Shown: positions 32,534 to 43,163, counted from the first letter of the stretch. The stretch is DNA of 64,000 nucleotides from Petaurus breviceps papuanus (GCA_028583685.1 JAMXIF010001183.1:12471166-12535165); one strand, 5' to 3'. Notes: a model not told the origin generated them from the letters alone. Program-made: numbers and translations.

Positions 32534-33785
32534 GAAATTATTTTTCCAATGGAAGAATTTGAATGGGCTGGTTCTTCCATATTGGCAGGAATAAAACTGT
32601 TTGCCAAAAGATAACCAAGTTTGGACACCTCTTAGAAGAGAAATGAAATTGGTACCAGCATTCCAATCCAACCCTTCCTCACCCTAGAGATGCATAAAGG
32701 CCTCTAGCTTCTGGCACTGCCTGAATGCCTCTTAGAAGGAAACAAGCTTAGAGTTGTTAGAGAGGTAAAGCCCCTCCCATCGGACCTATACCTTCTTAGT
32801 AGCTCATAGTAGTAATAACAGACTGGCAAGATTTTTGCACCATGTTGTGTCTCGGTCCCTTGCTACTCCTCCAGTTATGGGGTCATGTACATAATTCTTT
32901 TATTCCCAGGAGTCTATTATTAAATTCCCCTCCTCTTTTTAGATGGGTAAGACCCCAAACTCTCTAGGAATTTGGCATTTTCCAGAAATCCCCCTCCCTC
33001 TCTATCGAGGAATGTGGGGTTCAGGAACTCCCACCTCTTGTTCATGTGGTTTCCATCTCTTGAGATCCTACCATATCTCCTTGACTAGGTCCAGAAACTC
33101 TAGCTCCCCCAACACTGCTTTGCCTTGAGGCTCTCTCTGCTGCTGCCTTTTCCTGGCTAGCAGTTGTGGGGCTGAGAGTGGTTGTTACACTTATCAGTGT
33201 AAGTCACCCAGACAAGAACCTCCCCAAAAAGGTATCTACATTCTGATCCAAACTCAGCCCTCACTTGATCTCCCTAAAAAGGGGTTGCTACAGGTGTACT
33301 ATCTATCTTTTACAGGCCTAGCACAAAGGGATGGCTTGGACTCATAATAGCTTGAGTCAATCAATTCATCCCTCATTTCTGAAACTTAAGGAAGTATCCA
33401 GGAGGTGACAATGGACATATTCACACCCAACACAGAAAGACAAGTAATACCTTGCTGTAACTTCAGCAAGTTGATCAGGCAAGTCCCCTGATCCACCCTC
33501 CCAAATACTGTTATTAGTAATCTGAAAGGGGGATGAGCTTTTTAGTCTTAACTTCGTGGTATAGCACATCCCTATGCAAACGCAGCACTGATGTCATTTC
33601 TTTACCTTTGACCTCATTTTACTCTATTCCTCTATTGGTGAGAGGAGAAGGATCAAGTTGCCTCAGTGGGAATCTACTTACATTTTGTTTCTCTTTTATG
33701 AACTGACATTCCTTTTGTAAATGGATTTGTATGGCATAATTTACTGTCCTACATTGTAATATTCTAAAAGGCAAAGACATAAGAG
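32534..33785. other. Repeat-poor block, no gene recognised
   Basis: About 1.25 kb without a recognised element. An old LTR piece cannot be excluded around 32850-33300, but I see no defined ends or second copy. Confidence 0.35.
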
Positions 33786-33789
33786 CAGC

Positions 33790-33948
33790 ATGGAAACTTA
33801 GGGGCTCTCAGGGTCACCCCCTTCATCTTATAATTGAGGAGACTGATATTCAGAGAGATTTTGACTTACCGTAAGTGACACAGCTATCCAGATATAATGA
33901 CAGAGCTGAGATTCAAATTCAGGACTTGAACCTCCTTACCCTGCACCA
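33790..33948 (-). mobile_element. MIR-related SINE, antisense
   Basis: ttatcttataattgaggaga ctgatattcagagagatttt, gtgacacagctatccag, gagattcaaattcaggactt. Confidence 0.72.
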
Positions 33949-34200
33949 GGCAGTTGGATGATAAAGTAGATACAGCACTGGGCCTGGAATTAAGAAGACC
34001 AGAATTCAAATCTAACCTCAGACACCTTACCTTTAGTATTTATCATGGTTCTTAGCACACAGTAGCAATTTAATCCATGTTTATTGTTTATTGACTACAT
34101 CCCAGGGTTATTGGGAGAAATAGTATTTGTAATGAAATAAATTTTGCAAAACATCTTTCAAACTTTAAAGCATTCTATAAGTGCTAGCTATTATTTTTTT
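33949..34200 (+). mobile_element. SINE head, L2 terminus and MIR end, composite
   Basis: 33949-34032 is a sense SINE head (aggcagttggatgataaagt, gaattcaaatctaacctcag). 34033-34100 resembles an L2 end (cttagcacacagtagcaatt taatcc, gtttattgac). 34101-34200 is a MIR end (gttattgggagaaatag, ctataagtgctagctattat). It looks like a SINE with an L2 piece inserted. Confidence 0.6.
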
Positions 34201-34297
34201 AATCATTGTGCCACACTGCATAAGAGTAAAACTATGATATTGTATCTGTTAATTATTTCATTTTTGTATCCCTTACCAGGACAGAGTCTTAGAATAT

Positions 34298-34695
34298 AGT
34301 GTCATAGATTTAGAGGCAGAAAAGACCACAGAGAGGGGCGGCTAGGTGGTACAGTGAATAGAGCACCAGTCCTGGAATCAGGAGGACTTGAGTTCAAATC
34401 TAGCCTCAGACGCTCAACACACTTACTAGCCATGTGACCTTGGACAAGTCACTTAACCCCAGTTGCCCTCCAAAAAAGCAAAAAAAGAAAAAGAAAAGAC
34501 CACAGAGGAAATACAGACTATTATCCAGGACTTTGCCTGTGATCTATTCAGAAACCTAAGGTTCAAGAAGTTCAGTCCCCTCATTTTGTAGATGAGGAAA
34601 CTGAAGCCTAGAGAGGTTGAATGATTTGTCCTGTCTGAGTTCCATGGGTAGTTAGTGGTCCAGGTAGGATTCAAATTCAGGTCCAAATTCAGCAC
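34298..34695 (-). mobile_element. MIR-related SINE with L3-like tail, split by a SINE
   Basis: Outer pieces: 34298-34333 (gtcatagatttagaggcaga aaagaccac) and 34508-34695 (cccctcattttgtagatgag gaaactgaagcctagagagg, aggattcaaattcaggtcc). Confidence 0.8.
34334..34491 (+). mobile_element. Short A-tailed SINE with exact 16-bp TSD
   Basis: gggcggctaggtggtacagt, ttgagttcaaatctagcctc, actagccatgtgaccttgga, then an A-rich tail. The duplication agaaaagaccacagag lies at 34318-34333 and 34492-34507, so it inserted into the MIR copy. Confidence 0.96.
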
Positions 34696-36134
34696 TTAAG
34701 ATTATTCCTTAATTTCTTTTTTGTATCCCCCACCAGAACAAACCTATTCCTTTTTCTCCTGCACCCTGTGTCTCCCCAGTACACCTGTTAGTTTTCCAAA
34801 TTTAAATGTCTCTCTAACTTATTTTCCATGATAGGTATGGAATAAATAAATATCTGTAGAACTCTGGAAGAATGGGTAAATAAATGGAATAAAAACCTGA
34901 TAGTCTTTCAAGTCAAAGTCACCCCCCCACCCTTCCCACCACAGTTATTTCTCTGGCACTTTGTTTCTTCCCTTTTTTTTTCACAAACTCCAGCCCTGCC
35001 TCACCCCAGCCCACGTACTCATGGAGAGAGATAGCTCTCTCTCCTTCATCATGAAAGTACCGTGGAACAGTCTCAGGACTCAGTGAAACAAAACACAATT
35101 ATTTTCCTATCAGAGCAGCCCAAAAGTTCTCTGGGTCTTGGGAAGGCCCATCCTCAGGTGCCACAGAATCCCATGGAAGCCAGGAAAGAAGGAGCTGGGA
35201 CAGCTGCATCTGCTCTCTCCAACCCACACACCCCAGTTCTCTGCAGCTCTGGGCTTCCCAAATGGAAAAAGATAAATTGGAAAGGGTACAACTCCCTAAG
35301 TCAGGGTGGTAGAGAGAAACAAAAACCACCATGTTGTGAGAGCAATAGCAGTGTTGCCATGAGATTTCTCCCCAATGGCCTAGGGCCACTGCTACCAAGT
35401 GACAAGTCTCAGATTCTACTAAGGTGGTATCTGTTATCATGGGAAACCAAGGATGCCCTTACTTGAGTAAGACTGAGACTGACATCACCTTTCAGGCTGT
35501 TTCCATGGGCTAGAGTGTGTGAGGTCTTTCTTCCAGGCTCAGCTTGTAATTATAGGACTGTGAGCCAAAGTACTCATATGCTCAGCTCAGGCTCTAGCCC
35601 CCACTTTCTTTGGGTATTAAAAGTATTATTTTCCCAGACAGTGCTATGCTATTTGAGGAAGCCTGAAAATTACATGGAATTCATTTTTTTTTTGCACTTA
35701 CTCAGCAAGAAAATAAATCACATTTTCAGACCTGATTGAATTCCAAAAATGTTTCTCCCAACTATTCCTATCAGTCTACATTGGGGGATTAAATGGAGTA
35801 TGGTGGGAGTCTGATGATCTGCTAGGAAAATTTCTGGCATTTGGCCAGGCCTGGGTCTTCTCTCTCCAGTCAGATCCTTTCTTCCCTTTGAGGGATGGCA
35901 TTCTTACTTTTCTTCTCCTATGCACTAAACCAAGTGAGATCAGCAACCAATACATTGAAATGATTTCATCTGGATGGATGAAGGCCTTGAATGCATGTGG
36001 ATAAGAATTCCGATGGGCAAAGATTTAACCAAACAAACCTCTGGAGAGGGCATGTGGAAGTCAAAACCCAGGATCTGGGATTTAACTTTCCATCACATCC
36101 AGAAGCATCAGAGACATTGCCTTGGTGATGACAT
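34696..36134. other. Repeat-poor block; long open frame not supported
   Basis: A 134-codon frame on + at 35062-35466 opens with GTG, not ATG, and its opposite strand is also open over 113 codons. No domain is visible. In a mammal this is poor evidence for a gene. The remaining sequence has no recognised repeat. Confidence 0.4.
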
Positions 36135-36520
36135 TCAGTTTCAATTCAACAAACATTGATTGAACTCCTCCTACATGAAAGGCACTATGCTAGGTACTTG
36201 GGTGGGCTGGGGTGGGGGTGGACAAGCACTGTAATCTGAGGCGCTGTCTTAAGCATTTCACAAATATTATCTCATTTGGTCCTCCCAACAACCCTGAGAG
36301 GTAGGCACTTTTATTATCCCCATTTTACAGTTGGGGAAACTGAGGCAGACATCGATTAAGTAACTTTCCCAGGTTCACACAGCTAGTAAGTGTGTGTGCC
36401 TGGATTTGAATTGAGTTCTTCCTGACTCCAGGCCCAGTGCTCTGTCTTCAAGAACATCAGCTGTTTTTAATTAAGGAGCTGACAACCTATTGGGACAATA
36501 ACAAGATAATATAGTTTAAG
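36135..36520 (-). mobile_element. L2 terminus, antisense, split by MIR
   Basis: Left piece: attcaacaaacattgattga, aggcactatgctaggtactt. Right piece from 36470: aaggagctgacaacctattg ggacaataa. Both are parts of the reversed L2 end. Confidence 0.65.
36238..36455 (-). mobile_element. MIR, antisense, nested in L2
   Basis: ttcacaaatattatctcatt tggtcctcccaacaaccctg agaggtaggc, attttacagttggggaaact gaggcag, gttcacacagctagtaagtg. gctgtctt and ctctgtctt at the edges may be a worn duplication. Confidence 0.87.
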
Positions 36521-36700
36521 CTGGAAGGAACATTAGTATCATATCATCCAATTTCCTCATTTTAGAGAGGAAACCGAGGCCCCCAAAGGTTAAATGAATT
36601 ACATAAGGTCTCATAGTCATTAAGGAGACCAAAGACTTGATTTTGGAAATCTCTGACTTCAAAGCCATCACTGCTTCCACAACACCCAGTTATCTGCCCA
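36521..36700 (-). mobile_element. MIR-related SINE with L3-like tail, antisense
   Basis: aagctggaaggaacattagt, ccaatttcctcattttagag aggaaaccgaggcccccaaa, ctgacttcaaagccatcact. Confidence 0.8.
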
Positions 36701-37444
36701 GTAGGTATTTGCACACATGTATTATACATGTATACAGATTAGGAGTGAAGAGGCATGGATGCAGAGAAGGACTTTGAATAGAGTGTGTTCCAGTTTGAAC
36801 AGCAATATATGAGGTGTATAAGGGGATAGTAGAGGGAAAAAAAATGGTTGGGAGGAAAAGAGTCTTAGAACCCTGTTGAATACATGGTTTTTGACTGACA
36901 GATTGCCTTTAGATTTTCCAAAAACTGATGTGGCCAAAAGTCCATCACTCCTTCTAAGGAATATCCTTGCTCTTTCCTCCTCAACCTCCTTCATTCTCAT
37001 TGTCCAGCAGCATCCAATTGGATTTGTTGGGCTCCATTGTCCAGTAGTATCTGATTGGATTTATTGGATTCCAACCTTCAAAGAACATTAGACCATATTT
37101 GCATTCAAGGGACTGCTTGGTGAGAGGATAGAGAAGTTTTGCAGAGACAAGGAAAGTTCGGCTTGAATGGTAGGTTAACAAAGTAAAGTTAGAAAAGAGG
37201 TCAATCCTCCAAGTAAACTGGGTTTGTTGATTCTATTCAGAGAGTTCCAAGATCCAAACAGGACCATATTAAAGAATGATGCCATCTGTGAACGGAACCT
37301 CTTCTCCCAAGCTCAGGCACCAATTGCTATGGGATTGTTGGGATTCAGCAGTGTCTCACAAAGCCAGCTTTAGATTTGATTTAAATCACCTGCCCCATAT
37401 CCAATCCATTGCAGTGCAAGAGTATTAAGGCTATACTGTGACAT
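36701..37444. other. No gene recognised; small tandem duplication
   Basis: Contains the 37-bp duplication described at 36998. The remainder is single-copy looking. Confidence 0.45.
36998..37071. repeat. Two-copy 37-bp tandem duplication
   Basis: cattgtccagcagcatccaa at 36998 is repeated as cattgtccagtagtatctga at 37035, each followed by ttggattt or ttattgg. The units differ at several positions, so the duplication is old. Confidence 0.75.
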
Positions 37445-37660
37445 CAGAGATAAAGAGACAGTGTCATATTACTGGAAAAAATTCTATACTTGGAATCAGA
37501 AGAGTTTGCCGATAACATTTGTGTGGCCTTGGACAAGTCATCTACCTTCTTTTCAATTCTACTTCTTTAAAATTGCATCATCTACCTCATGTAAAGAAAA
37601 TATTTTGCAAAACTAAAAATAAGCCCCCCCCCAAAAGTAAACTGCTATAATTATTTTTTT
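37445..37660 (+). mobile_element. MIR/CORE-SINE, 3' end cut by another SINE
   Basis: aaattctatacttggaatca, gtgtggccttggacaagtca, aaaatattttgcaaaactaa, actgctataattatt. Confidence 0.68.
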
Positions 37661-37815
37661 TCCGTTTTTGGAGGGGGGAAGGTAGGGCAATGGGGGCTAA
37701 GTGACTTGCCCAAGGTCACCAGGCTAGTAAGTGTTAAGTGTCTGAGGTCACATTTGAACTCAGGTCCTCCTGACTCCAGGGCTGGTGCTCTATTCACTGT
37801 GCCAGCTAGCTGCCC
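37661..37815 (-). mobile_element. Short A-tailed SINE, antisense, exact 16-bp TSD
   Basis: gctaagtgacttgcccaagg, tcacatttgaactcaggtcc, gtgccagctagctgcc. The duplication ctataattattttttt lies at 37645-37660 and 37816-37831. Confidence 0.95.
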
Positions 37816-37837
37816 CTATAATTATTTTTTTTTAAGG

Positions 37838-38357
37838 CCAATAGGTGATGTCATGGACAGAGTGCTGGGCTTGAATTTCAAAAGACCTGATTCCAAATCA
37901 TGCCTCAGAAACTTTTTGTTTTTGTCTGGATTAATCTGAATGAATCACTTTAAGCCCTCATCCTCGATTTCCTCATCTGTAAAATGAGTGTAATAATATT
38001 ACTCCATGAAGTTGTACTGAAGATTTAATGAGATCACAGGTAAAGTACTTTGCAAACCTTAAAAAGCTCAAAGTACTTTTTGAAGTTCAGTCATTTTTTC
38101 ATTCACGTCCAACTCTTCATGACCCCATTTGGGGTTTTCTTGGCAAAGATACTGGAGTTAAGGTTTGCCATTTCCTTCTCCAGCTCATTCTACAGATGAG
38201 GAAACTGAAGCAAACAGGGTTAAATGACTTGCCCAAGGTCACACAGTTAGTGTGTCTGAGGCCAGATTTGAACTTAGGAAGATAAGAATAGACCTGACAC
38301 TCTATCCACTGTGCCACCTAGCTGCCCCTATGTAAATGCTAGCTATTATTATTATCA
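37838..38357 (+). mobile_element. CORE-SINE split by an inverted Mar-1
   Basis: 37838-38078: gtgatgtcatggacagagtg ctgggc, tttcctcatctgtaaaatga, aagtactttgcaaaccttaa. The terminal tatgtaaatgctagctatta ttatt reappears at 38330-38357. Confidence 0.84.
38080..38329 (-). mobile_element. Full-length Mar-1, antisense, nested
   Basis: Bov-B-like tail tccaactcttcatgacccca tttggggttttcttgg, gatgaggaaactgaagcaaa, ending tgtgccacctagctgcccc. It sits inside the CORE-SINE above. Confidence 0.95.
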
Positions 38358-38537
38358 AAACACAATCAGCAAAGAACAGATTAGGGAAGATGCCTCTATT
38401 CCTTACCTTTGCAGAGGTGGGAGTCTACAGATTTGGAACATTACATGTATTTTCAGATTTTATTGGTTTTCATTGACTTTGCTGATTGGTTGGGATTTTT
38501 TCCCCCTGTTCTTTTTCCTTTAAAAATATTCTTTGTA
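38358..38537. other. Spacer, nothing recognised
   Basis: Short T-rich spacer with no element recognised. Confidence 0.4.
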
Positions 38538-38708
38538 GGGCAGTTAGACGGCACAGTGAATAGAGCAGCAGCCCTGGAGTCAGGAGGACCTGAGTTCAAA
38601 ACCGCCCTCAGACACTTAAAACAAAAACTAGCCATGTGACCTTGGGCAAGTTCCTTAACCCCACTTGCCCTCCAAAAAGCAAAAAAAAAAAAAAAAGAAA
38701 AAAGAAAA
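38538..38708 (+). mobile_element. Short A-tailed SINE
   Basis: gggcagttagacggcacagt, acctgagttcaaaaccgccc, ctagccatgtgaccttgggc, long A-rich tail running into a short (TA)n. Confidence 0.94.
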
Positions 38709-38734
38709 AAAATATATATATATCCTCTCTACTC

Positions 38735-38983
38735 CAGTGAGGATCAAATGAGATGACATATACAAAGTGCTTTGCAAGCCTTAGTCGAGGGGGGGAGGGG
38801 GGCAGGGCTAGGTGGCACAGTGAATAGAGCACTGGCCCTGGAGTCAGGAGGACCTGAGTTCAAATCCAGCCTCAGCCACTTAACACTTACTAGCTGTGTG
38901 ACCTTGGCCAAGTAATTTAACCCCAACTGCCCTGCCCTCCCCCCTCCAAAAAATAAAACGCTTTAAGTCACTATTTGAAATGA
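38735..38983 (+). mobile_element. MIR 3' end split by a SINE
   Basis: Left: gatcaaatgagatgacatat acaaagtgctttgcaagcc. Right, from 38959: cgctttaagtcac. It runs into the assembly gap. Confidence 0.6.
38784..38958 (+). mobile_element. Short A-tailed SINE, near-consensus
   Basis: ggcagggctaggtggcacag, gcactggccctggagtcagg, ctgagttcaaatccagcctc, tagctgtgtgaccttggcca, short A-rich end. Close to the family consensus, so relatively young. Confidence 0.95.
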
Positions 38984-38993
38984 NNNNNNNNNN
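38984..38993. other. Assembly gap (10 N)
   Basis: Ten unknown bases. The round number suggests a placeholder gap whose true size may differ. Sequence change across it should not be over-read. Confidence 0.99.
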
Positions 38994-40099
38994 TCTTTCT
39001 GCTCAACTTAAAGACCGTAATAAATAGCCAGTTATAGGAGGTTCCTGTTGGCCTCTTATTGGAATTTATGCTTCTGATGAATGTTTTTTCTCTGGCTCAC
39101 CATGTGGAAGCAGTTGTTTTTCTTCTTCAGTGTATCTGTTTAGCCTTTCTCCCCTCCTGAATCAGTCCTACAGGAGGCCCCTGGTGGGGTGGCCCAGCAT
39201 TCCTTGGTGTGCCTGTCTATCCACACCCCCTTTGGCCTTACTCTCATCCAGTCCCCTCAGCTCCACTCAAAAACCACTAATCAGTCCAAGAGGATATTTC
39301 AAACAACCAATAAACTTGTCTACACCAATAATTAACACTCCAAGCTTTATCTGTAGCCTAATGAGTCTATATTGATATATAGGCATTTTATCATTTTCAG
39401 ACATTCTGCCATTTCCTCTGGGATAGCGTTTATGGTTGTAATAAGATTTTTATACCAGCTGGGAAGCTTCAGGTACCACAGGTATTGAAAAGAGGATTTA
39501 TACCCACCTCCAGCTTAAACAAAAGCAGAACTGACTGCCTCAAGACCCTCCTGTCAATAAAATTCAGCCAGCATTTTCTTAAAGGATTTTGCCTCAATAT
39601 GAGGGTTTAACTGGAATGTGGTAAATCTTTTTACCTTAAATTCAGGTGTCTTAAATTAACCACACCATGTGTTTTCATTTAATTGAAGTTTCACTAACTT
39701 AGCACTCAAGGGCCATCAACAAGTGTCAAGGACTTAAAACTTGGACAACTTTCTTTCCCATCCATGAAGACTTTATTTTTTTTTTCTATCACTACTTCTA
39801 TGATGAGTTTCTGGCTTTGTGTTTTAAAATACCATAGGCCCTAAAGGATAACTTGCTACTAACAAACTTGTGGAATTTGAACTAAGAAAGGAATGAATGA
39901 TTACCTGAAATGCAACTATCAGTGCTATGCAAAAAAAAAAAAAAAAAAAAAGGAGGGGAATGGGGGAACCCATTCAGTTATAGAAACTACCCAGGTGCCT
40001 GCAGGCTGCAAGTGGATGGAAAGGAAGGATTAGAGCAATTATGGACTTGGGGAGTGTAGAGATATTTTAGGAATATAAGGTTCCATCCATCCCCAGTCC
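38994..40099. other. Repeat-free block, conserved-looking
   Basis: About 1.1 kb without recognised repeats except an A-run at 39932. Words such as aaccaataaacttgtc, ccaataattaaca, attgatatataggcatttta tc and ttaattgaag suggest possible regulatory DNA. No coding frame is supported. Confidence 0.42.
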
Positions 40100-40255
40100 C
40101 TAACCCCATTCCTTCATCTCACCCAATAGAGTGTAAATTCCTTGAGAGTAGGGATCATTGCATTTTTTGTTTTTAATTTATACTCCCGGAGGACTAATAT
40201 TGTGCCTGTCACATCATAGGAACTGAATAAATGCTTGTTGGTTGATTGATCAAAT
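40100..40255 (+). mobile_element. L2 3' terminus
   Basis: agagtgtaaattccttgaga gtagggatcattgc, tattgtgcctgtcacatcat, gaataaatgcttgttggttg. Confidence 0.87.
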
Positions 40256-40379
40256 GTTAACAAGAAAGTCAGTGAAGGAGTATTCTACCAGAGCTATCCC
40301 TTTCCCTACTGACAGCCACTGGGTCATAAGAAACCTTTGGAAAAATATGGAATTCTTAATGCAGAATTGAAGCTGTTTT

Positions 40380-40855
40380 AAGCCTGTTTTTCATAGACCT
40401 CTTTGTCTTTACATCCCCTTTGTCCCATAACAATCTACCTTGTACCACACTCAGTTTATATTCTTTCCCATCTCTGAGCTGGGCAGCCAGATCTAGAGCG
40501 CCAGATCTAGAGTCAGCAAGACTCAACTTCATGAGTTCAAATCTGGCCTCAGAAACTTTCTAGCTGTGAGACCCTGGGCAAGTCACTTAACTCCATTTCC
40601 CTCAATTTTCTCATCTATAAATGAGCTGGAGAAGGAAATAGCAAACCATTCCAGTATCTCTGCCAAGAAAACCCCAAACAGGGTCACAAAGAATCTGAAA
40701 CAACTTAACAGTAATAAATCTCTGTGCTACTTGATGTAAATTCCTTAAGAGCCAAGACTGTGTCTGTATCTTGCCATTGTATATCCCCCAGTAGCTATTC
40801 CAGTGTCTTGGTTATAGTGCATGCTTAATAAATGTTTATGGAAATGACTGAAATG
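40380..40855 (+). mobile_element. L2 3' end split by a Mar-1
   Basis: Left piece 40380-40481 (catagacctctttgtcttta, ccacactcagtttatattc). Right piece 40718-40855 (gatgtaaattccttaagagc caagactgtg, gcatgcttaataaatgttta). Confidence 0.75.
40482..40713 (+). mobile_element. Mar-1 CORE-SINE nested in L2
   Basis: gggcagccagatctagagcg with a duplicated ccagatctagag word in the head, gagttcaaatctggcctcag, ctggagaaggaaatagcaaa, gggtcacaaagaatctgaaa. Confidence 0.93.
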
Positions 40856-41185
40856 GAATGGAAGTGAGTTAAGCCAAATCCTGTCCTTCAAGGATGGTCC
40901 TTTGATGAGGCAGCAAGGCCCAGCCTTGGACTCCAAACCAGAGGACCTAAGCTGCAGTCCTGTTCCCAACATCTCTATGAAAAGGATCCCTTGTGATTTT
41001 GGTGGTTGTACATTGGAAGGATCTAACAAAAAAACCCTCAGATTTGCTGGAGTGTATGCAATTTTTGCCTTTGTTTGGCTTAGTGGTACTGACTCTCTAA
41101 TCCCTTCATACGACTGTTAGACAATAGACATTAGATTTTAGACTTGGAAAGACCTGGGTTTGAATCCTGCTCCTAACTATAAGAT
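40856..41185. other. Weak MIR-like patches, otherwise nothing
   Basis: gccttggactccaaaccaga ggacctaagctgcagtcctg (40923-40965) and gacttggaaagacctgggtt tgaatcctgctcc (41141-41175) resemble MIR heads. Both are too short to be sure. Confidence 0.45.
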
Positions 41186-41300
41186 CATTGATTTGGATCT
41201 GGAAAAGACCTTAGAAGCAACATACAGGAAATTTCATACAGGAAATCGAGGTACAGAGTTAGTGAACAACTGGGGGCTTGACTAAAGCCAGAGGGAGGAG
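41186..41300 (-). mobile_element. L3-like tail / MIR fragment, antisense
   Basis: tgatttggatctggaaaaga ccttagaagcaac, then acaggaaatcgaggtacaga gttag. Confidence 0.5.
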
Positions 41301-41375
41301 TCAAAGATGGTTTTAAGCCTCGGCTTTTCATAGAACATTTTGTCTTCATCTCTTTGTCCCAATAACAGGATTCAG

Positions 41376-41532
41376 GGGTAGCCAGGTGGCGCAGTGAGTA
41401 AGAGCACCAGCCCCAGAGTCAGGAGACCTGGGATCCAATTTGGGCTCAGATACTTAGCACCACACCCAGAAATAATTGGCCATGTAACCTTGAGCAAATT
41501 ACTTAACCCCAATTGCTTTAAAAAAAATAAAA
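41376..41532 (+). mobile_element. tRNA-derived SINE, 'cagcaccacac' subfamily, exact TSD
   Basis: gtagccaggtggcgcagtga, acctgggatccaatttgggc, cttagcaccacacccagaaa taattggccatgtaacctt, A-tail. An exact 12-bp duplication, aacaggattcag, lies at 41364-41375 and 41533-41544. Confidence 0.95.
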
Positions 41533-41544
41533 AACAGGATTCAG

Positions 41545-41806
41545 TATTTTGTGGAGACCTTCCTGGAGGGTCAAGGGTAAGATCTATCAACCAATGAGAT
41601 TCTGTGTTTTTAGTTTGCTTCAACTGTATTGTCTGGGCATCAGCCTCTGGGCATCAAGCTTAGGCCCTGAAGGAAAGGCAAGATCACCAGGAAGATCTGA
41701 GGTCCACTTCATTAGAGGGGGCCATGGACCCTTTAATAAAGTGCCATTGGCTCAGAGCTCTGCCTCAGTTTCTTTTATTGTAGGTTGGACGATTTTTAAC
41801 CCCACA
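41545..41806 (+). mobile_element. Partial LTR, same family as 25438
   Basis: Shares caatgagattctgt, gaagatctgaggtccacttc attagaggg, ctttaataaagtgccattgg, gagctctgcctcagtttctt, taaccccaca with the LTR ending at 26006. Only the right part remains. Fossil fragment without internal region. Confidence 0.68.
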
Positions 41807-42184
41807 GTAGAGGCCATTCCTACAAAGGATTGGCCATCCTTTTTCCTGCCTCTTGTTTGATCAGTGGCACAGATATCACCAGTTTTTAAGGTGATACTCA
41901 GAGACCCATCATTAGCCTCTGGGAAATCATAGTAGATAACTTTTGCCTCAGGCAGCTAATGATGGCTCCAATGTGGCATCTTCTTTCCACTACTTACATT
42001 TATCGGCCTTCTTGCCTCTCTTCATTCCCTTCAGGGTTGTGATCAGCAGCAATCTGGGCAGTCTGTCCCCAGAGTCAAGTCTAAAAGTCCCCAGAGCTTG
42101 GGGAATGCAGAGCCAGCTAGAAGCTCCCTGGCTTCTGCCCCTACTAACCACAAGCCTCTGTGGGCAGGCCCAAAAGACAGGGCT
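41807..42184. other. No gene or clear repeat recognised
   Basis: Single-copy looking. Open frames on + at 41943-42451 show no domain. Confidence 0.42.
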
Positions 42185-42246
42185 TCATTCATAAAGTACT
42201 TTGAAAAATTAAAGCATTTCTATAAATGTCAGCCATCGTTATTATT
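42185..42246 (+). mobile_element. MIR 3' end fragment
   Basis: aaagtactttgaaaaattaa agcatttctataaatgtcag, then gttattattactg. Confidence 0.65.
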
Positions 42247-42519
42247 ACTGTTAGCCTTGAGCAGTCAAGTCACACATTTACATTTCTTTGACACTTCTGA
42301 TCCAAACTACATTATTATAAAAATTGTCCTACTACAAGGAAAATGTAGGCCTGCAATAACAGATGCTGAGAAACAAAAGCAGTGTGAATTCTCACTTGCC
42401 ATATGCTCCAGGCCTCAGGGTTCTAGATTTTCCCTAAGACAGGCCCCTTGAAGCAGAAAGCTGATGTCAGTCAGAGAAAATAATCAAACCTGAAAGTGGT
42501 GGCAGGGCAGGCAAGAATT
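42247..42519. other. No gene or clear repeat recognised
   Basis: Spacer with nothing supportable. Confidence 0.4.
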
Positions 42520-42855
42520 TATAGGGTTTAGATCCAGAAAGGACCCAAAAAGTCATCCAGTCCAATGCCCTCATCCTACCCCCAGTCAGGCTGAATGGAT
42601 GGATGAAAAGCACTGATAAGCATTTACTGTGTGCCAAGTACTTTGTCACTTGGGTGACTTTTCCAGGTTCATACCCCTAATTGGGAGCATAACTGGGATT
42701 CAAACTCAGGTCCTCTAAGACTCCATATTCCAAGGTCAATATGTTTCCCTGACCATCCTTCTCATTTTACACAGTTAGGAATCTCTGAAGCAAGTGGTAA
42801 AACTAACATGTAATCCCAGATCTTTAGATACCTAGTTTAGTACTATAACACACCA
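42520..42855 (-). mobile_element. MIR-related SINEs, antisense, two pieces
   Basis: First: tttagatccagaaaggaccc, gtcatccagtccaatgccct, actgggattcaaactcaggt cc (to about 42750), with an L2-like aagcatttactgtgtgccaa gtac between. Second: tctcattttacacagttagg, aatcccagatctttagatac (42765-42855). Confidence 0.65.
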
Positions 42856-42950
42856 CAATGCTTTGCAGATGGAGACAGACAAAAGAAAGACTTTTCCTGC
42901 TCTGTAAAGCTTTAGGAGAAGGATGGTTAGTAGGTGACTAACAAGCCTGA

Positions 42951-43108
42951 GGGAACCTAGGTAGTACAATGGATAGAGAGAGCACTGGGCTTGGAATCAG
43001 GAAGACTCATCCTCATGAGTTCAAATCCAGCCTCAGACACTTACTAGCTGTGTGACCCTGGGAAAGGCACTTGACCCTGTTTGCCTCAGTTTCCACATCT
43101 GTAAAATG
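42951..43108 (+). mobile_element. Mar-1 CORE-SINE, 5' two thirds
   Basis: gggaacctaggtagtacaat, gagttcaaatccagcctcag, agctgtgtgaccctgggaaa, catctgtaaaatg, then breaks off into the inverted copy. Confidence 0.93.
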
Positions 43109-43163
43109 TTCAACTCAGGTCTTCCTTACTCTGGACCTGGATCTACTGTTCCACCTAGCTGCT
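43109..43163 (-). mobile_element. Inverted Mar-1 head
   Basis: ttcaactcaggtcttcctta, ctggacctggatctactgtt ccacctagctgctc is the reversed head of the same family, abutting the sense copy and making an inverted repeat. Confidence 0.85.

Noticed and set aside
32850-33300. Possible LTR
   Set aside because: No defined ends, no second copy and no polyadenylation block comparable to the LTR at 25438.
35062-35466. 134-codon open frame on the + strand
   Set aside because: It starts with GTG, no ATG in frame supports it, the other strand is equally open, and no domain is visible.
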